Assembly (NCBI GenBank): GCA_964584415.1
Contig: CAZOZX010000124.1
Span: 1 to 5,737 of the forward strand
Direction: 5' to 3'
DNA: 5,737 nucleotides
Source: PHAA01 sp964584415
Lineage (GTDB): Bacteria; Bacillota; Syntrophomonadia; Syntrophomonadales; Syntrophomonadaceae
Each line of letters begins with the position of its first letter. Position 1 is the stretch's first letter. Positions 4,860 to 5,737 of this stretch are shown here, in pieces. Made by a program: the position numbers and the translations under genes. The notes under the pieces are model-generated. The model was not told the origin of the DNA and made no database searches. It saw only the letters and a list, made by a program, of their open reading frames with translations.

Positions 4860-5737
4860 TTGGAAAATGACATTCAGGATCTAATATCCCAGCAGAGAAA
4901 ATACTTCTCTAGTGGCAAAACCTTGCCAATTGAATTTAGAATTGAATCTCTTTTAAATCTGAAGAACACGATTCTAAGTTATGAGCAGGATATTATCGAT
5001 TCTATGACCGAGGATAATCAGAAGCCATACTTCGAAAGTTACTTGACTGAATTGGTGTTTACTATAAATGAGATAAATTTTGCCTTGAAAAATCTTAGGA
5101 AATGGGCCAAACCCGAAAGAGTCAAATCCAACCTTCTGGTTTACCCGTCGAAGAGTTACATTATAAGCGAGCCTTATGGCGTAGCCCTAATTATGGGGTC
5201 GTGGAATTTCCCATATCTTCTTGCTTTTACCCCACTAGTAGGGGCCATTGCAGCAGGCAATTGTTGTATTGTCCAGACATCCAAAAACTCAAGTGCTGAA
5301 GCAATAATTCAACGAATTATCAGTGAAACTTTTGATCCCCACCATATTGCCATGGTCGGTGGTGATATTGAAATCTCTAAATGCTTAGTAGAACAAAGGT
5401 TTGACAAAATATTCTTCACTGGCAGTCCAGAGGTGGGGAAAATAATCATGGCCAAGGCTGCCAATAATCTGACCTCTGTTACTCTTGAACTGGGTGGCAA
5501 AAGCCCGTGTATTGTCGATAGAAAAATCGATGTGAAAGTCACAGCCAGAAGGATTCTTCATGGTAAGTTCCTCAATGCGGGACAAGCATGTATCGCTCCA
5601 GATTATTTAATTGTTCATCATGAAATAAAGCCAAAGCTCTATGCAGCCTTTGAAGAATGCATAAACCGATTTTATTCAGATCAGCCAGCAGGTAGCCCGG
5701 ATTTAGCCAGAATCATTAATGATAAGCATTATCATAG
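4860..5737 (+). CDS. Aldehyde dehydrogenase, class 3 (ALDH3) type, 3' end beyond window
   Basis: The open frame runs off the window after 292 codons; the family is about 450-490 residues, so the last third is missing. It should oxidise an aldehyde to the acid with NAD(P)+. It aligns with ALDH3-type enzymes (such as fatty and coniferyl aldehyde dehydrogenases): GSWNFP with the catalytic Asn116, PLVGAIAAGN (127-136), the Rossmann motif GSPEVG (188-193), general base Glu210 in LELGGKSPCIV, and nucleophile Cys244 in NAGQACIAPDY. The coenzyme-ribose motif, normally K-P-S-E, reads Q139-T-S-K142, which is unusual. The TTG start has a GGTGG seven bases upstream; the next in-frame ATG (codon 49) would cut off the N-terminal helices. 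Two tandem promoters and an inverted repeat precede it. Substrate not deducible. Confidence 0.92.
   Translation, partial: MENDIQDLISQQRKYFSSGKTLPIEFRIESLLNLKNTILSYEQDIIDSMTEDNQKPYFESYLTELVFTINEINFALKNLRKWAKPERVKSNLLVYPSKSYIISEPYGVALIMGSWNFPYLLAFTPLVGAIAAGNCCIVQTSKNSSAEAIIQRIISETFDPHHIAMVGGDIEISKCLVEQRFDKIFFTGSPEVGKIIMAKAANNLTSVTLELGGKSPCIVDRKIDVKVTARRILHGKFLNAGQACIAPDYLIVHHEIKPKLYAAFEECINRFYSDQPAGSPDLARIINDKHYH

Noticed and set aside
5309..5585. Two minus-strand open frames inside the dehydrogenase
   Set aside because: Both are fully antisense to conserved catalytic segments of the dehydrogenase.

Overview
The window reads as chromosomal DNA from an endospore-lineage or related Firmicute, most likely a clostridial-type anaerobe. 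This is inferred from purine-rich AGGAGG-type ribosome binding sites, frequent TTG/GTG starts, AT-rich promoters, moderate GC content, and the protein families present. No rRNA, tRNA, CRISPR array or insertion sequence was seen, and genus level cannot be fixed from the sequence.

Layout: (1) 1-102 holds no gene, only a hairpin. (2) 103-849 (minus) is a VTT/TVP38-type polytopic membrane protein. Upstream on the same strand lies a 70-residue, two-helix membrane protein (1040-1252) with a near-perfect Shine-Dalgarno. (3) Divergent from it, 1380-1967 (plus) encodes an unrecognised Lys/Ala/Gly-rich soluble protein. Three successive hairpins follow, the last being a textbook intrinsic terminator. 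(4) A GNAT acetyltransferase (2149-2619) and a Mef-like DHA3 major facilitator exporter (start at TTG 2738, end 3958) follow in tandem and may share a transcript from an extended -10 promoter near 2120. (5) A strong hairpin at 3985-4012 closes this block and also the convergent gene 4160-4624 (minus), an acidic soluble protein of unknown function. (6) A 235-base AT-rich divergent region holds two similar tandem promoters and an inverted-repeat operator candidate. It leads into a class-3-type aldehyde dehydrogenase (4860 to beyond the window end).

Functionally this looks like ordinary accessory chromosome: two membrane proteins of the envelope, a modify-and-export pair (acetyltransferase plus efflux pump, ligand unknown), and the start of an aldehyde-oxidising enzyme. 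No clear new multi-gene defence or mobile system is visible. The points most worth a second look are the altered coenzyme motif in the aldehyde dehydrogenase, the duplicated promoter module in front of it, the unrecognised protein with its hairpin-rich 3' end, and the awkward start of the acetyltransferase gene.
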